DNA of 64,000 nt from Bacillota bacterium (GTDB lineage: Bacteria > Bacillota > Clostridia > Acetivibrionales > DSM-1351): NCBI GenBank assembly GCA_023444055.1, contig JAEZRV010000090.1, positions 62,001 through 126,000 of the forward strand, in the 5' to 3' direction. Shown here piece after piece: positions 26,049 to 34,694 of the stretch; positions within the stretch are counted from its first letter, which is position 1; each line of letters starts with the position of its first letter. The position numbers were made by a program, and so were the translations under genes. A model generated the notes under the pieces. That model saw nothing but the letters and a program-made list of their open reading frames with translations, ran no database searches and was not told the DNA's origin.

Positions 26049-27467
26049 CTATTCTAAAGTAAAAGAAGCAAAATGTGCACTACCCGAACCTGTATACGAA
26101 AAATACAATGCATGTACGCCATCAGGGATGGCTATATCTGCAGAATACTCTTTCCAAATATTCGTAAACTCTACTGGTATCTTTCCGAGTACCGTTCCAT
26201 CCCATGAAGTTTTTAGTTCAAATTCGCCTTTACAATATCCACGAACCTTGATTTTAACTTTCTTTATCCCCTTACAATCAAAATATTTGAATCCAGCTGT
26301 AGCGGAGTCCTTCATATTGGCTATATAGCCGATTTCCTCATCCCCATCTCTTCCATCCTGAGTGATCTTTGGGAACTGGTTATTCATCCATGATGCAGTC
26401 CAATCCGTATAAATGGATTCCTCCTTGCAAAACAAATTACATGCTATATATGCGGGGTACTCTCCAGCTCCAGCAAGAGGTTCTCCATTTGGACCGCAGG
26501 AGGTCAACTCAACTTGCGGAATCGAGCCATCTTCGCGGAATGTAATTGGCTCAATACAACCCTGCCTGCTGTAATTAGTTCCATTTGTGTGTCTATGATA
26601 AAAAATATACCACTTGTTATTAATTTCGATTATACTTCCATGGTTATTTGCGCCATAGAACATAGGCTTTTCAGCTGGCTTGTAGGTATCAATATTGAGA
26701 TCACTGTTGCTGACAATCACTCCTCCATAAGTAAAACCCTTGGTTGGGCATTTGCTCGTGGCATAGCATAATTCATGATAGACAATTGATGAGTATACGA
26801 AATAATATGTATCCCCTCTTTTTCGGATGGAAGGTGCTTCAAAGAATTCATGCCCTTCATAGCCACTGCCCTCACTATAAGGCTGACTTGGTGCTATGAA
26901 CACCGGTGCTTCCAAAACTGTGAGCATATCGGCTCCAAGTACTGTTACCATAGGACCACTTCTTGCTTTATCTCCTATTGCACAAAAGCCAGTATATAAA
27001 TAGGTTTTTTCTCCTTCAGTCAACACACCTGGGTCGAATTGAGGCTGATCACCCTCCCTTTCTCCCAGGCGTGTTCCATCAGAATAATGAACATATCCGT
27101 AAAATTCATACTTACCTGCTGGAGTATCGCAAACAGCTACTGAAACAATGGGTACCTTATCAAGAACATAGTATAGATAATAACGCCCATCAGGACCTAA
27201 TGTAACGTCTGGTGCATAGAGGCACATACTACCATCAGGATTTAATGGATCATCAGTTTTTTTATAAATCACGCCTTCATATTTCCAATCAGATAAATCA
27301 TCCACAGGTGCCGACCAACAAACATAATCATTCATACAGTACACATATCCGTTAAAACAGTCATGAGATCCATATGCATAGACTCTGCCATTAAAAACAT
27401 AAGGCTCAGCATCAGGAATATACTCCCACGAAGGAAGATATGGATTAAAACCTTGCTTTTTCACCAT
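26049..27467 (-). CDS. Glycoside hydrolase family 43 enzyme with C-terminal carbohydrate-binding-like domain
   Basis: A 472-residue cytoplasmic glycosidase (no signal peptide). The first 310 residues form the GH43 five-bladed propeller with its acidic triad: PDAEPYVFNGRVY (Asp near 18, the base), LYAPDVTLGPDG (Asp near 92) and HEFFEAPSIRK (Glu near 210, the acid). NNHGSIIEINNKWYIFYHRH is a typical late-blade motif. Residues about 340-472 resemble a CBM6-like beta-sandwich. GH43 enzymes release arabinose or xylose from hemicellulose side chains. An intracellular one would act on imported oligosaccharides. A SigA promoter lies at 27507-27535. Confidence 0.92.
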   Translation of the reverse strand: MVKKQGFNPYLPSWEYIPDAEPYVFNGRVYAYGSHDCFNGYVYCMNDYVCWSAPVDDLSDWKYEGVIYKKTDDPLNPDGSMCLYAPDVTLGPDGRYYLYYVLDKVPIVSVAVCDTPAGKYEFYGYVHYSDGTRLGEREGDQPQFDPGVLTEGEKTYLYTGFCAIGDKARSGPMVTVLGADMLTVLEAPVFIAPSQPYSEGSGYEGHEFFEAPSIRKRGDTYYFVYSSIVYHELCYATSKCPTKGFTYGGVIVSNSDLNIDTYKPAEKPMFYGANNHGSIIEINNKWYIFYHRHTNGTNYSRQGCIEPITFREDGSIPQVELTSCGPNGEPLAGAGEYPAYIACNLFCKEESIYTDWTASWMNNQFPKITQDGRDGDEEIGYIANMKDSATAGFKYFDCKGIKKVKIKVRGYCKGEFELKTSWDGTVLGKIPVEFTNIWKEYSADIAIPDGVHALYFSYTGSGSAHFASFTLE

Positions 27468-27506
27468 TGTATCTACACTCCTCTTTGTTTATGTTTCTTG
27501 CACACA

Positions 27507-27535
27507 AGAATAAACCATCTGTCTATTCCTGTCAA
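27507..27535 (-). promoter_or_regulatory. SigA promoter of the GH43 gene
   Basis: Minus strand TTGACA (27535-27530), 17-base spacer, TATTCT (27512-27507), with the start codon about 40 bases downstream and AGAGGAG before it. No obvious operator is seen. Confidence 0.6.
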
Positions 27536-27666
27536 GAAGAATTGTATAATAATAAACTTTTTCCTTCCTTCACTCTCATTTATCACTTTTTATCTCATCG
27601 TTTTTACGTGTCTATAAAAAAATTATTAGATATATTAAATATACAAGTTATTATAAAATAACTTTA

Positions 27667-27960
27667 TCATAAATTGACTTTTTGCTTTGTTTCGCCTTCT
27701 ATTTTGCCAATTCCATACCCATAACAAAAAGATTGATACATACTTGTTATAATCAATTGATGCAAACAATTTCTCTCTTCTTCATTCAAACCAAAATCCA
27801 TAGTACGCATAAAGTTTTTGGTCTTATCCTTAGCAATTAGTTTAATGGCTTCTCTTGTCCCTACCAAATCATTTTCCAGTTTTTCTTTTCCTTGGTGAAG
27901 GTATTCCTTTATAATATTCTCAAACTTTTGTGATGGTGAAATTTTTTTAAGCTCTTCCAT
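27667..27960 (-). CDS. Hypothetical protein (97 aa)
   Basis: A soluble, mostly helical protein (begins MEELKKISPSQKFENIIKEY; MDFGLNEEERNCLHQLIITS near the middle). I do not recognise the family. ATG has AGGAGG five bases upstream, and a long inverted repeat (27972-28049) ends directly before that site, so translation may be controlled by RNA structure. It probably shares transcription with the DUF951 gene upstream. Confidence 0.6.
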   Translation of the reverse strand: MEELKKISPSQKFENIIKEYLHQGKEKLENDLVGTREAIKLIAKDKTKNFMRTMDFGLNEEERNCLHQLIITSMYQSFCYGYGIGKIEGETKQKVNL

Positions 27961-27971
27961 TTTATCCTCCT

Positions 27972-28049
27972 AGTAATATCAAGTCAATTACTATCGGCTG
28001 AAGAACTGTTAACATCATTGAAACCGTAATTGACTTTAGTCATATTACT
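27972..28049 (-). promoter_or_regulatory. Long imperfect hairpin abutting a ribosome-binding site
   Basis: Arms AGTAATAT + AAGTCAATTAC and GTAATTGACTT + ATATTACT pair with a small bulge around a loop of about 35 nt. On the minus strand the hairpin ends one base before the AGGAGG of the 27667 gene, with no T-run. It looks like a 5'-UTR element, not a terminator. Confidence 0.5.
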
Positions 28050-28122
28050 AAGTGTTCCCAATACAGTACTATATATACACATATTTGGAAAACTCTATGC
28101 CTTTATGGCAAATGTATAGAGC

Positions 28123-28344
28123 TTAATTCTCAGTAGAGCTATTAGTATCACTCACCAAATTGGACTTTATAATCTTTTTAACACTTTTTTCGAACTTCGT
28201 TCTAGCAAGCATTACTTGATGCTCACAGCCGACACACTTTATCCTGAAATCAGCACCAGTACGAACTATTTCCCATTGCTTGCTTCCACAAGGGTGCTGC
28301 TTCTTCATCTCTACTATGTCTCCCAAAGCATATTTATCAGGCAT
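28123..28344 (-). CDS. DUF951 family protein
   Basis: A 73-residue protein of the DUF951 family, recognised from DIVEMKKQHPCGSKQWEIVRTGADFRIKC and CEHQVMLART. Three cysteines suggest metal binding. The role is unknown; in many Firmicutes it sits beside an MscS channel, and here the mscS-like gene is the next gene upstream. The ATG follows AAGGAGG. The C-terminal tail (SNLVSDTNSSTEN) is non-conserved. Confidence 0.85.
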   Translation of the reverse strand: MPDKYALGDIVEMKKQHPCGSKQWEIVRTGADFRIKCVGCEHQVMLARTKFEKSVKKIIKSNLVSDTNSSTEN

Positions 28345-28479
28345 ATTTTCCTCCTTGAGCTGCTAATAACAGCTATTATAATTTATTACATATCGCTCTG
28401 TATTAAAATTAATTATTCAACTTTCCCACATAAAAAACCCATCGGTGTTCTAACTTATCAATGGTTTGTTGCCAAAACA

Positions 28480-28545
28480 ACTCGAAAGTATAGTTGGTGC
28501 TTACATAGTGCTCTTTCGAGTCTCAAAAAACGCAAGCGTTTTTTG
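28480..28545 (-). repeat. Dispersed double-hairpin element, copy 2
   Basis: Read on the minus strand: CAAAAAACGC TT GCGTTTTTTG, then GAG, then ACTCGAAAG - loop - CTTTCGAGT. Compared with copy 1 at 1613, the palindrome arms differ (ACGC/GCGT here, ACCAC/GTGGT there) but still pair. The loop keeps GCAC, AT, AC and AACT at the same places. It lies in the mscS-DUF951 spacer. The remaining bases of that spacer (28345-28695) show no gene. Confidence 0.7.
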
Positions 28546-28695
28546 CGATGAGGGTGGTATTTATTTAATGATGTGCTTTTGAGTTAATCAGCACTTTAGC
28601 CGTCGCACACATTCGCCGTTCATGGCTCGTAGTCTTCAGTGTGCAAAATTTCTTAGACTTTAAATGTTATCCACTTTAAACTTTATAGGCTTTCT

Positions 28696-29532
28696 CTACT
28701 GAGGCTTCAAAAACGTAGTTTTGTCATAAAACTCTAGTCTGTTTGACTCAAATTCTTCTTTTATCTTCATTCTAATGCATCGTTCTACTGCCCATTGTTC
28801 ATTCGGAAGAGTTTTTGCGGTAATCCGTAAATTCATATTATTAGTACCTAATTCCGTAATACCCAGAACAGCTGGCTCCTCTGTAAAAACTGTAAACTCT
28901 TCTTTTACCTCTTCACATACTTTGTGAGCTATTTCATTTACTTTCGCAAAATTACTTGAATAAGCAACGGGAATGTCAACGATAACCATTTTGTTATCCC
29001 TTGTGTGGTTAATTACTCTTTTAATCTCACCATTAGGAATTATATACAAATCTCCATTTACATTTTTTAATCTAGTGACTCTGAGTTCTATACGTTCTAC
29101 AACTCCATTCATATTGTCAATAGTAATTAAATCACCCACAGCGAACTGATCCTCTAGCAGAATAAAAAACCCCGAAATAGTATCCTTTATTAGACTTTGA
29201 GCTCCTAAACCTATGGCAATACCGCCTACACCTGCAGCAGCAAGTACTGCTTTTAAATCTAGAATATCAGATAAACTAATAATTATGGCACCTATATATA
29301 TAATATACTTAAATACACTAACTAATAAAGTACACATAGTATCTAATCTCTTATCTTCAAGCTTGAACTTAAATTTCTTCTGCTTTTCAAAAAATTTTTT
29401 TATTAGTAATCTTCCAATTCTAATAATTACCGCAGATATAATAAATACAATTATAATTTCAAAAATCTTAATCACTGGAGTGTGGAATTCACCAAGTGAT
29501 TTATTTAATAACTCCTCAAGTTTATTAAACAT
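28696..29532 (-). CDS. MscS family mechanosensitive ion channel
   Basis: A 278-residue small-conductance channel. Three transmembrane helices are visible; the pore-lining third is AVLAAAGVGGIAIGLGAQSL (about 95-115), with the alternating Ala/Gly pattern of MscS. It is followed by the beta domain (FAVGDLITIDNMNGVVERIELRVTRL) and a mixed C-terminal domain ending at LEFYDKTTFLK. It releases osmolytes on hypo-osmotic shock. I start at ATG 29532, one codon inside the longer TTG frame, with AGGAGAT upstream. DUF951 follows, as is common. Confidence 0.93.
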   Translation of the reverse strand: MFNKLEELLNKSLGEFHTPVIKIFEIIIVFIISAVIIRIGRLLIKKFFEKQKKFKFKLEDKRLDTMCTLLVSVFKYIIYIGAIIISLSDILDLKAVLAAAGVGGIAIGLGAQSLIKDTISGFFILLEDQFAVGDLITIDNMNGVVERIELRVTRLKNVNGDLYIIPNGEIKRVINHTRDNKMVIVDIPVAYSSNFAKVNEIAHKVCEEVKEEFTVFTEEPAVLGITELGTNNMNLRITAKTLPNEQWAVERCIRMKIKEEFESNRLEFYDKTTFLKPQ

Positions 29533-29634
29533 CAAAATATCTCCTATTCATCTGATTCCTAAAATGTAAGCAACCTGAGCTTCAACATTTCATATAAGAA
29601 AAGACACAATTATTTACTCTATATTAACAGTATT

Positions 29635-30348
29635 TTAGCATACAGATACAAGCCTTTCAAATACCTTTAGGTGCACTCTATCTTTTCTCCATAAATTTTC
29701 TGGATGCCACTGTACTCCTAAAGCAAATTTCTTGCTTTCATGACTTATTGCCTCAATTATTCCATCTTCTGAATAAGCATTAATTGTGAATCCAGGTGCA
29801 ATATCGCTAACTGCCTGATGATGAAATGAATTAACTTTTAAATTATCTGTCCTAAAAATGCTGTGAAGATAGGTATCACCCAAAATATTAATATTGTGTA
29901 TCTTAAACCATCTTGGTGCCTGCTGACTATGTTTTAAAAGCTGCTTACCATTATTCTCTACATAAATATCCTGAAAGATGCTTCCACCTGCTGCAATATT
30001 AATCACCTGTATTCCCCTGCAAATGCCTAAAATTGGCTTATCCATAGCTAAAGCCTGCTTTGCAATAAATAGCTCCATACTATCACGAATTGGCGAAATT
30101 TCATTTGCATAGGGCATATTACATTTACCAAAATGAGAAGCATCAACATCAGGCCCTCCAGATAAAATAATCCCGTCACAAATATTCAAATATTCAACCC
30201 ACATAACCTTGTCATCAGTAGCTGGAATTATCATTGGTACTGCCATACATTGAATAACAGCATCATAATAGTCCTCTTTTAACATACTAATACCTTTTTC
30301 AAAATCATATGCTGCTGTAATCCCAATAACCGGTCTTTTACTTTTCAT
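29635..30348 (-). CDS. Class I glutamine amidotransferase-like hydrolase (peptidase C26, PuuD-like)
   Basis: A 237-residue cytoplasmic enzyme. The nucleophile Cys lies in ILGICRGIQVIN (about 109), and the His-Glu pair in LGVQWHPENLW (about 213). The oxyanion region is GIILSGGPDVD. This is the gamma-glutamyl-gamma-aminobutyrate hydrolase / PuuD group, which removes glutamate from gamma-glutamylated amines. The exact substrate is not determined by sequence. The ATG follows AAGGGGT. It is a single-gene unit. Confidence 0.9.
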   Translation of the reverse strand: MKSKRPVIGITAAYDFEKGISMLKEDYYDAVIQCMAVPMIIPATDDKVMWVEYLNICDGIILSGGPDVDASHFGKCNMPYANEISPIRDSMELFIAKQALAMDKPILGICRGIQVINIAAGGSIFQDIYVENNGKQLLKHSQQAPRWFKIHNINILGDTYLHSIFRTDNLKVNSFHHQAVSDIAPGFTINAYSEDGIIEAISHESKKFALGVQWHPENLWRKDRVHLKVFERLVSVC

Positions 30349-30423
30349 TAAAAAATCACCCCTTCAACTTAGTCCGATTAATTTTTTAAAAAAGTGCAAG
30401 TTGACAAGCAATTTACATTTTTA

Positions 30424-30462
30424 AATAAAAAACGGTTTTCCTATAATCAGGAAAACCGTTTT
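30424..30462 (-). terminator. Rho-independent terminator of the rubredoxin gene
   Basis: A 14-bp perfect stem (AAAACGGTTTTCCT / AGGAAAACCGTTTT) with a 6-base loop, followed on the minus strand by TTTTTTATTT. It begins 14 bases after the rubredoxin stop. Confidence 0.88.
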
Positions 30463-30475
30463 CAGTAGTTTTTAA

Positions 30476-30634
30476 CTATGCTTTTTCAAATGAATCTTTG
30501 CCAACTCCACACACTGGACATACCCAATCACTTGGAATATCTTCAAAAGCTGTACCTGGTGCTATCCCACTATCTGGGTCTCCTTCTGCAGGATCATAAG
30601 TATAACCGCAAACTGTACAAACGTATTTATCCAT
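30476..30634 (-). CDS. Rubredoxin
   Basis: A 52-residue iron protein. Both CxxC knuckles are present (YVCTVCGYTYDP and WVCPVCGVGKD), along with the family's PGTAFEDIPSDW loop, so all four Fe ligands are in place. It carries single electrons, typically to oxygen- or peroxide-reducing enzymes in anaerobes; no such partner is adjacent. ATG 30634 has AAGGAGA nine bases upstream. Length is normal. Confidence 0.96.
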   Translation of the reverse strand: MDKYVCTVCGYTYDPAEGDPDSGIAPGTAFEDIPSDWVCPVCGVGKDSFEKA

Positions 30635-30725
30635 ATTTCAGTTCTCCTTTATATAATTTAGTTTATTCAGTATCGTAATAAACAATTACACACGACACAA
30701 CGTTAATTATATATATACCCATCTT

Positions 30726-30941
30726 TTATCTTAAATAACATCTTTTTTTTAGATATTCTTTACTTTTTTTATAAGCCCTTTTATGTTTTGAGGGTTTAAA
30801 TTTTTCAAATCTGTTATCAATAATATTATCTTTTCCTACGTTAAATTTTCCCTGTCCAACCTGCATTAACTGATGAATTTCTTTGTACAAATAGTGTTTA
30901 ATATCTTCTAACTTAGCCTTAACATCCTCATTATTACTCAT
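30726..30941 (-). CDS. Small basic hypothetical protein (71 aa)
   Basis: A soluble protein with a helical first half (VKAKLEDIKHYLYKEIHQLM) and a very basic C-terminus (PSKHKRAYKKSKEYLKKR). It could bind nucleic acid or membrane, but I recognise no family. ATG has GGGGG upstream. A hairpin (TGCTAATG / CATTAGCA) ends exactly where that site begins, the same arrangement as at the 27667 gene. Confidence 0.55.
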   Translation of the reverse strand: MSNNEDVKAKLEDIKHYLYKEIHQLMQVGQGKFNVGKDNIIDNRFEKFKPSKHKRAYKKSKEYLKKRCYLR

Positions 30942-30953
30942 TTATATGCCCCC

Positions 30954-31008
30954 TGCTAATGAATAATATATAATATGCATTAGCAAAGTCAATTGCTATA
31001 TGTTATAG
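30954..31008 (-). promoter_or_regulatory. Two small hairpins in front of the 30726 gene
   Basis: On the minus strand a perfect GCTATA-ACA-TATAGC hairpin (31008-30994) is followed by TGCTAATG / CATTAGCA (30985-30954), whose 3' arm abuts the GGGGG ribosome-binding site. This is a possible translational control structure; its function is unproven. Confidence 0.4.
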
Positions 31009-31033
31009 CCAATAGTTTGAGGTTTATGCTGTC

Positions 31034-31549
31034 TTAATTTCTCCTGTTTTTAACAACTATCATAACTCCACCTAAAATTAATATTAGTGGTATAAGATAT
31101 GTCTGTAAAAATGAAATTCTACCTAGTTGAATCATAAAGAATATCAGCGACAACCCACCTAAAATGAAAACTGGTACTAAAAGACCCTTCTCCTTAGTTC
31201 CAAAAACGTAAAGTTCAAATAATCCCACAGCTACTGCAAACATAAATCCAGGCCATAAATATCCCCACAAATGAAATAATGTAGAAAGCTGGCAAGTAAG
31301 ACCACTAACCAGCAGGATTCCTCCTGGAACAAGTATTCCGGCATCCGATGTCTTTGCTGAAAAAAAAGAATACTGAAATGTTAAACCAATAATGATAAGA
31401 ACCATCGGCCAGAAATGGGAGATAATAAATCCAATATCAAAGATATCAAAATAAATCTCAAAAATTCCAGTATTGTCTAAGAAATAAAGAACACCGAGTA
31501 AAATAAGCACTATTCCAATAATCATAGTTCCATGACGTTTATTATTCAT
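31034..31549 (-). CDS. LiaF-like/DUF5668 membrane protein
   Basis: A 171-residue protein with five or six closely packed hydrophobic helices and little else. The opening MIIGIVLILLGVLYFLDNTG and the HFWPMVLIIIGL motif are typical of the DUF5668 (LiaF transmembrane) family. Such proteins sense or dampen cell-envelope stress signalling in some Firmicutes, but here the C-terminal soluble LiaF domain is absent and no LiaSR pair is adjacent. Function is therefore open. ATG has GGAGGT upstream. Confidence 0.8.
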   Translation of the reverse strand: MNNKRHGTMIIGIVLILLGVLYFLDNTGIFEIYFDIFDIGFIISHFWPMVLIIIGLTFQYSFFSAKTSDAGILVPGGILLVSGLTCQLSTLFHLWGYLWPGFMFAVAVGLFELYVFGTKEKGLLVPVFILGGLSLIFFMIQLGRISFLQTYLIPLILILGGVMIVVKNRRN

Positions 31550-31748
31550 ATTAACCTCCGTCTACCTGTTTTAATAATTTACACTTATCCTAAATAATTT
31601 TATATAGTAAAACTATTTATACTTTTATATAAAATGCAAATTTGCTGAATACTAAGAGTAAGTGCAAATCATTGTAACTTAAATTAGTATTTATAATATT
31701 ATAAGGTTAATACTTTAAAAAGTCTGATTTAAATTGTGTGTCTTAGAA

Positions 31749-32357
31749 CTAAATTAATTCTACTCTTGAAATACTTTTTTTAATATCATCTCTCTGCATC
31801 CTCCAAATAGTGTATCGTATACCGCTTGAAATGATATCGGCTATTTTCATTACAGTACAAAGCCTAGTATTCTGTAGAGTTAAGAAATCCATGAAACCAC
31901 TAAAATTAACTATTCCAGTAATATGCATATTCCCAATTGGCTGTAAATCTTTATTAACTGCCGAGCCAGGTTTTAAAGAACCTTTACCTACAGTTATATG
32001 CCCTACATGTTCCGTTCTGCCTAGAGAAGCATCTATTGCAATAATAAACGGCATTTTATATTTCTCTGTAATAAACTCTGTTGTTTCACATAGATTTTTT
32101 GCATGAACCGGGCTTTCAAGACTCCCAAAAACATGTACATTACTATAGTTCATTACTCTAAGCTTATGTCCAACAATCGGACCTAGACTATCGCCTGTTG
32201 AACGGTCTGAGCCAATGCACACAAATACTATGTCACTATAAATCTCAGTTTTGCAATTAATAATTGTTTGATATAGAGCTTCTGAAAATATAGCAAATGC
32301 ATTATTACCCATTGCATTAATATACGTTAAATTAGAAACTTTTGCTTCAAAACTCAT
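31749..32357 (-). CDS. yyaC: Spore protease YyaC
   Basis: A 202-residue homologue of YyaC, a GPR-related protein of sporulating Firmicutes. Recognisable segments are DIVFVCIGSDRSTGDSLGPIVGHKL (about 42-66), VHVFGSLESPVHAKNL and FIIAIDASLGRTEHVGHI, followed by NMHITGIVNFSGFMDFLTLQNTRL. These match the family along its full length. Its presence supports a spore-forming host. It is divergently oriented to the PAS-phosphatase gene. Exact substrate and timing are unknown. Confidence 0.93.
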   Translation of the reverse strand: MSFEAKVSNLTYINAMGNNAFAIFSEALYQTIINCKTEIYSDIVFVCIGSDRSTGDSLGPIVGHKLRVMNYSNVHVFGSLESPVHAKNLCETTEFITEKYKMPFIIAIDASLGRTEHVGHITVGKGSLKPGSAVNKDLQPIGNMHITGIVNFSGFMDFLTLQNTRLCTVMKIADIISSGIRYTIWRMQRDDIKKSISRVELI

Positions 32358-32614
32358 TTTCTTTCACCGCCGATACTTTAATTTTTTGTATGATAACTAG
32401 AGCTTTTGACTTCAGAGGGGTTTATACTCAATCGAATCATCAATCATTTAGTATTATTGACAAATAAAACTAATAATATAATTTGCCATTACTCTGTTGT
32501 AAAAATAGTTTGACATTAGTTGTTCTAAAATTAGATAACTATGTTACAATATAATAGTCCATAATATTATGTATGTTGCAATTTCAAATATATTCATTAG
32601 AAGGGTTGATAATT

Positions 32615-33742
32615 TTGCCATACAAGTTTAGAAAGAAAATAGGTTCATCTGCATGTACTTTTATTGAAGAAATAATTGACGGAATGCAGGATTGGGTTCG
32701 CGTAATAGATAAAAATGACAATATTATTTTTGTAAATAAGACCATGCGTGAATCTATTGGTATGGATATTGTGGGTCATAAATGTTACGAAGTTTTGGGT
32801 AGGACATCTCCTTGCCCTAATTGTATTTCTCGAAGTAATACTCCAGATTGGGCTCGCTGTAAAGAGGAAACAATAAATGGACGTACATTTTACGTAAGTA
32901 GCTCACCTTTTAAAACCGATAATGGCTCTATAGAAGATGATGCAGTTATAGAAGTTCTGCATGACATTACTGAAATAAAAGAGATGCATCAAAAAATCGA
33001 AAATCAAAACATTATGTTAAAAGAAGATTTGATGATGGCAAGAAGATTACAAAGTAGCCTTCTGCCAAAAAGTACTATCGAGTTGGAAAAGGCTGAATTT
33101 AACTTTATTTATAAACCTTGTGAAACTTTAGGCGGAGATTTCATAAATTTTTTCAATATTGATGATAAGCATATTGGCTTATATATCGCTGATGTCTCTG
33201 GACATGGTGTGACAGCGTCTATGTTAACTGTGTTTTTAGACGTTGCACTAGATAAATCTGAAATATCTCCAGCTAAAGCATTAACGCGGCTTTTTGTTAG
33301 TTTCAATAATAATAACTTTTTAAGCGAACTTTACATAGCTGTTTTTTATTTTGTTATAAATATAGAAGAATATACTATTACCTACGCTAATGCAGGACTT
33401 AACGTATGTCCTGTGATTTTCTCTGATAATCACATCAATATAATTAGAGCTTCTGGTATACCAATCAGTAATTGGGTCGAAAATCCAGAATATACTGAGC
33501 AGACTATTAATATTAAGCCAAAGGACAACATATTTCTTTATACCGATGGTATAATAGAAATTAGAAATGAAAGAAATGAGCAATTTGGTGAGGAACGATT
33601 ATTAAATCATATTGCTGAATCAGAATTAACACCGTCTCAAACACTGGAAAAACTAATTGAGCACGTTATTTCATTTTCAAATACCAGTAATCCAAATAAT
33701 ATTAAAGATGATATAACTGTTGCTCTTGTTGAAATAAAATAA
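32615..33742 (+). CDS. PAS-domain PP2C-type (SpoIIE/RsbU-like) serine phosphatase
   Basis: About 375 residues. A PAS domain (residues about 10-115) contains NPxCxxC-like cysteines (SPCPNCIS), perhaps a cofactor or redox site. A short coiled-coil linker (MHQKIENQNIMLKEDLMMARRLQSSLLP) leads to the SpoIIE/RsbU phosphatase domain with metal-binding GGDFINFF, IADVSGHGVTASML, YTDGIIE and DDITVALVEI. It probably dephosphorylates an anti-anti-sigma factor in a partner-switching circuit; no such partner lies nearby. I prefer the TTG at 32615, preceded by AGAAGGG, over the ATG at 32573, which has no site. A weak TTGACA promoter lies at 32510. Confidence 0.9.
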   Translation: MPYKFRKKIGSSACTFIEEIIDGMQDWVRVIDKNDNIIFVNKTMRESIGMDIVGHKCYEVLGRTSPCPNCISRSNTPDWARCKEETINGRTFYVSSSPFKTDNGSIEDDAVIEVLHDITEIKEMHQKIENQNIMLKEDLMMARRLQSSLLPKSTIELEKAEFNFIYKPCETLGGDFINFFNIDDKHIGLYIADVSGHGVTASMLTVFLDVALDKSEISPAKALTRLFVSFNNNNFLSELYIAVFYFVINIEEYTITYANAGLNVCPVIFSDNHINIIRASGIPISNWVENPEYTEQTINIKPKDNIFLYTDGIIEIRNERNEQFGEERLLNHIAESELTPSQTLEKLIEHVISFSNTSNPNNIKDDITVALVEIK

Positions 33743-33852
33743 TGCAGGTTGATTCTTAAACTTGTTATTGATGCAATAAAATAATACAGGTTGATTCCTA
33801 AACTTGTTATTGATGCAATAAAATAATACAGGTTGATTCTTAAACTTGTTAT
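33733..33852 (+). repeat. 42-bp tandem repeat, nearly three copies, before map
   Basis: Copies at 33733-33774, 33775-33816 and 33817-33852 differ by only a few bases. The first copy contains the stop codon of the phosphatase gene. In the last copy the sequence after CTTGTTAT changes from TGATGC to AATAG, creating TGTTATAAT, an extended -10 element 28 bases before the map start codon. The repeat is therefore probably part of, or derived from, the map promoter region. Confidence 0.85.
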
Positions 33853-33881
33853 AATAGAAAAAATGAAGGAAGTGTTTTATT

Positions 33882-34694
33882 GTGTTTTCAGAAGAAATAT
33901 CAGCAAAAGTGGAAAAGTATAAAGCAGGAGGCTATACTATTCCACACCCATCACTGATTAAGACCCCTGAACAAATTGAGGGTATACGTGAAAGTGGGAA
34001 AATAACAACACAAATTTTAGATTTAGTCGTAAATGAAATAAAACCAGGTATGACGACAGCAGAAGTAGATAAAATCGTCTATGATTATACAATAGCGCAT
34101 AATGCTATTCCTGCTCCGCTGAATTATATGGGTTTTCCAAAAAGCGTATGTGTCTCAATAAATGATGTTGTATGCCATGGTATTCCAAGTGAGCATACAG
34201 TATTAAAGTCTGGAGATATTGTTAATGTAGATGTTTCCACAATTCTGAATGGGTATTTCTCAGATGCAAGCAGAATGTGTATGATAGGTGATGTTTCACA
34301 ATCTGCAAAGGATCTGGTTGAAGCTACAAAACAATGTCTTGATATCGGTGCAAAACAAGTAAAGCCTTTTGGTTCAACAAACGATATAGGTCGTGCAATT
34401 GAGCCATTTGCCAATCAAAAAGGTTACACTGTAGTTCGTGATCTTGGCGGGCATGGAGTTGGACTCAAATTTCATGAAGACCCCCATATAGACCACTTTG
34501 CTAAACGCACTAAGGGGGTCCTAATGCTTCCCGGCATGGTTTTTACTATTGAACCAATGATCAACGAAGGTGGTTACTCCGTAAAAATAGCAAAAGACAA
34601 ATGGACTGTTACTACTAGAGATGGTTCACTATCTGCTCAATGGGAATATACAATAGCAGTTACTGAGGACGGTTATGAGATACTTGCGTGGTAA
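33882..34694 (+). CDS. map: Methionine aminopeptidase, type I
   Basis: A 270-residue cytosolic metallopeptidase that removes initiator methionine. The five metal ligands are in recognisable motifs: VNVDVSTILNGYFSDASRM (two Asp), GGHGVGLKFHEDPHI (His), FTIEPMI (Glu) and AQWEYTIAV (Glu). A short N-terminal extension (about 24 residues with HPSLIKTPEQIE) precedes the catalytic core, as in several clostridial paralogues. The GTG start has GAAGGAAG upstream. Its 3' end overlaps the convergent hypB by 35 bases. Confidence 0.95.
   Translation: MFSEEISAKVEKYKAGGYTIPHPSLIKTPEQIEGIRESGKITTQILDLVVNEIKPGMTTAEVDKIVYDYTIAHNAIPAPLNYMGFPKSVCVSINDVVCHGIPSEHTVLKSGDIVNVDVSTILNGYFSDASRMCMIGDVSQSAKDLVEATKQCLDIGAKQVKPFGSTNDIGRAIEPFANQKGYTVVRDLGGHGVGLKFHEDPHIDHFAKRTKGVLMLPGMVFTIEPMINEGGYSVKIAKDKWTVTTRDGSLSAQWEYTIAVTEDGYEILAW

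Noticed and set aside
33733..33852. Possible CRISPR-like repeat array
   Set aside because: The 42-bp units are directly joined with no spacers and no cas genes lie nearby; it is a simple tandem duplication.
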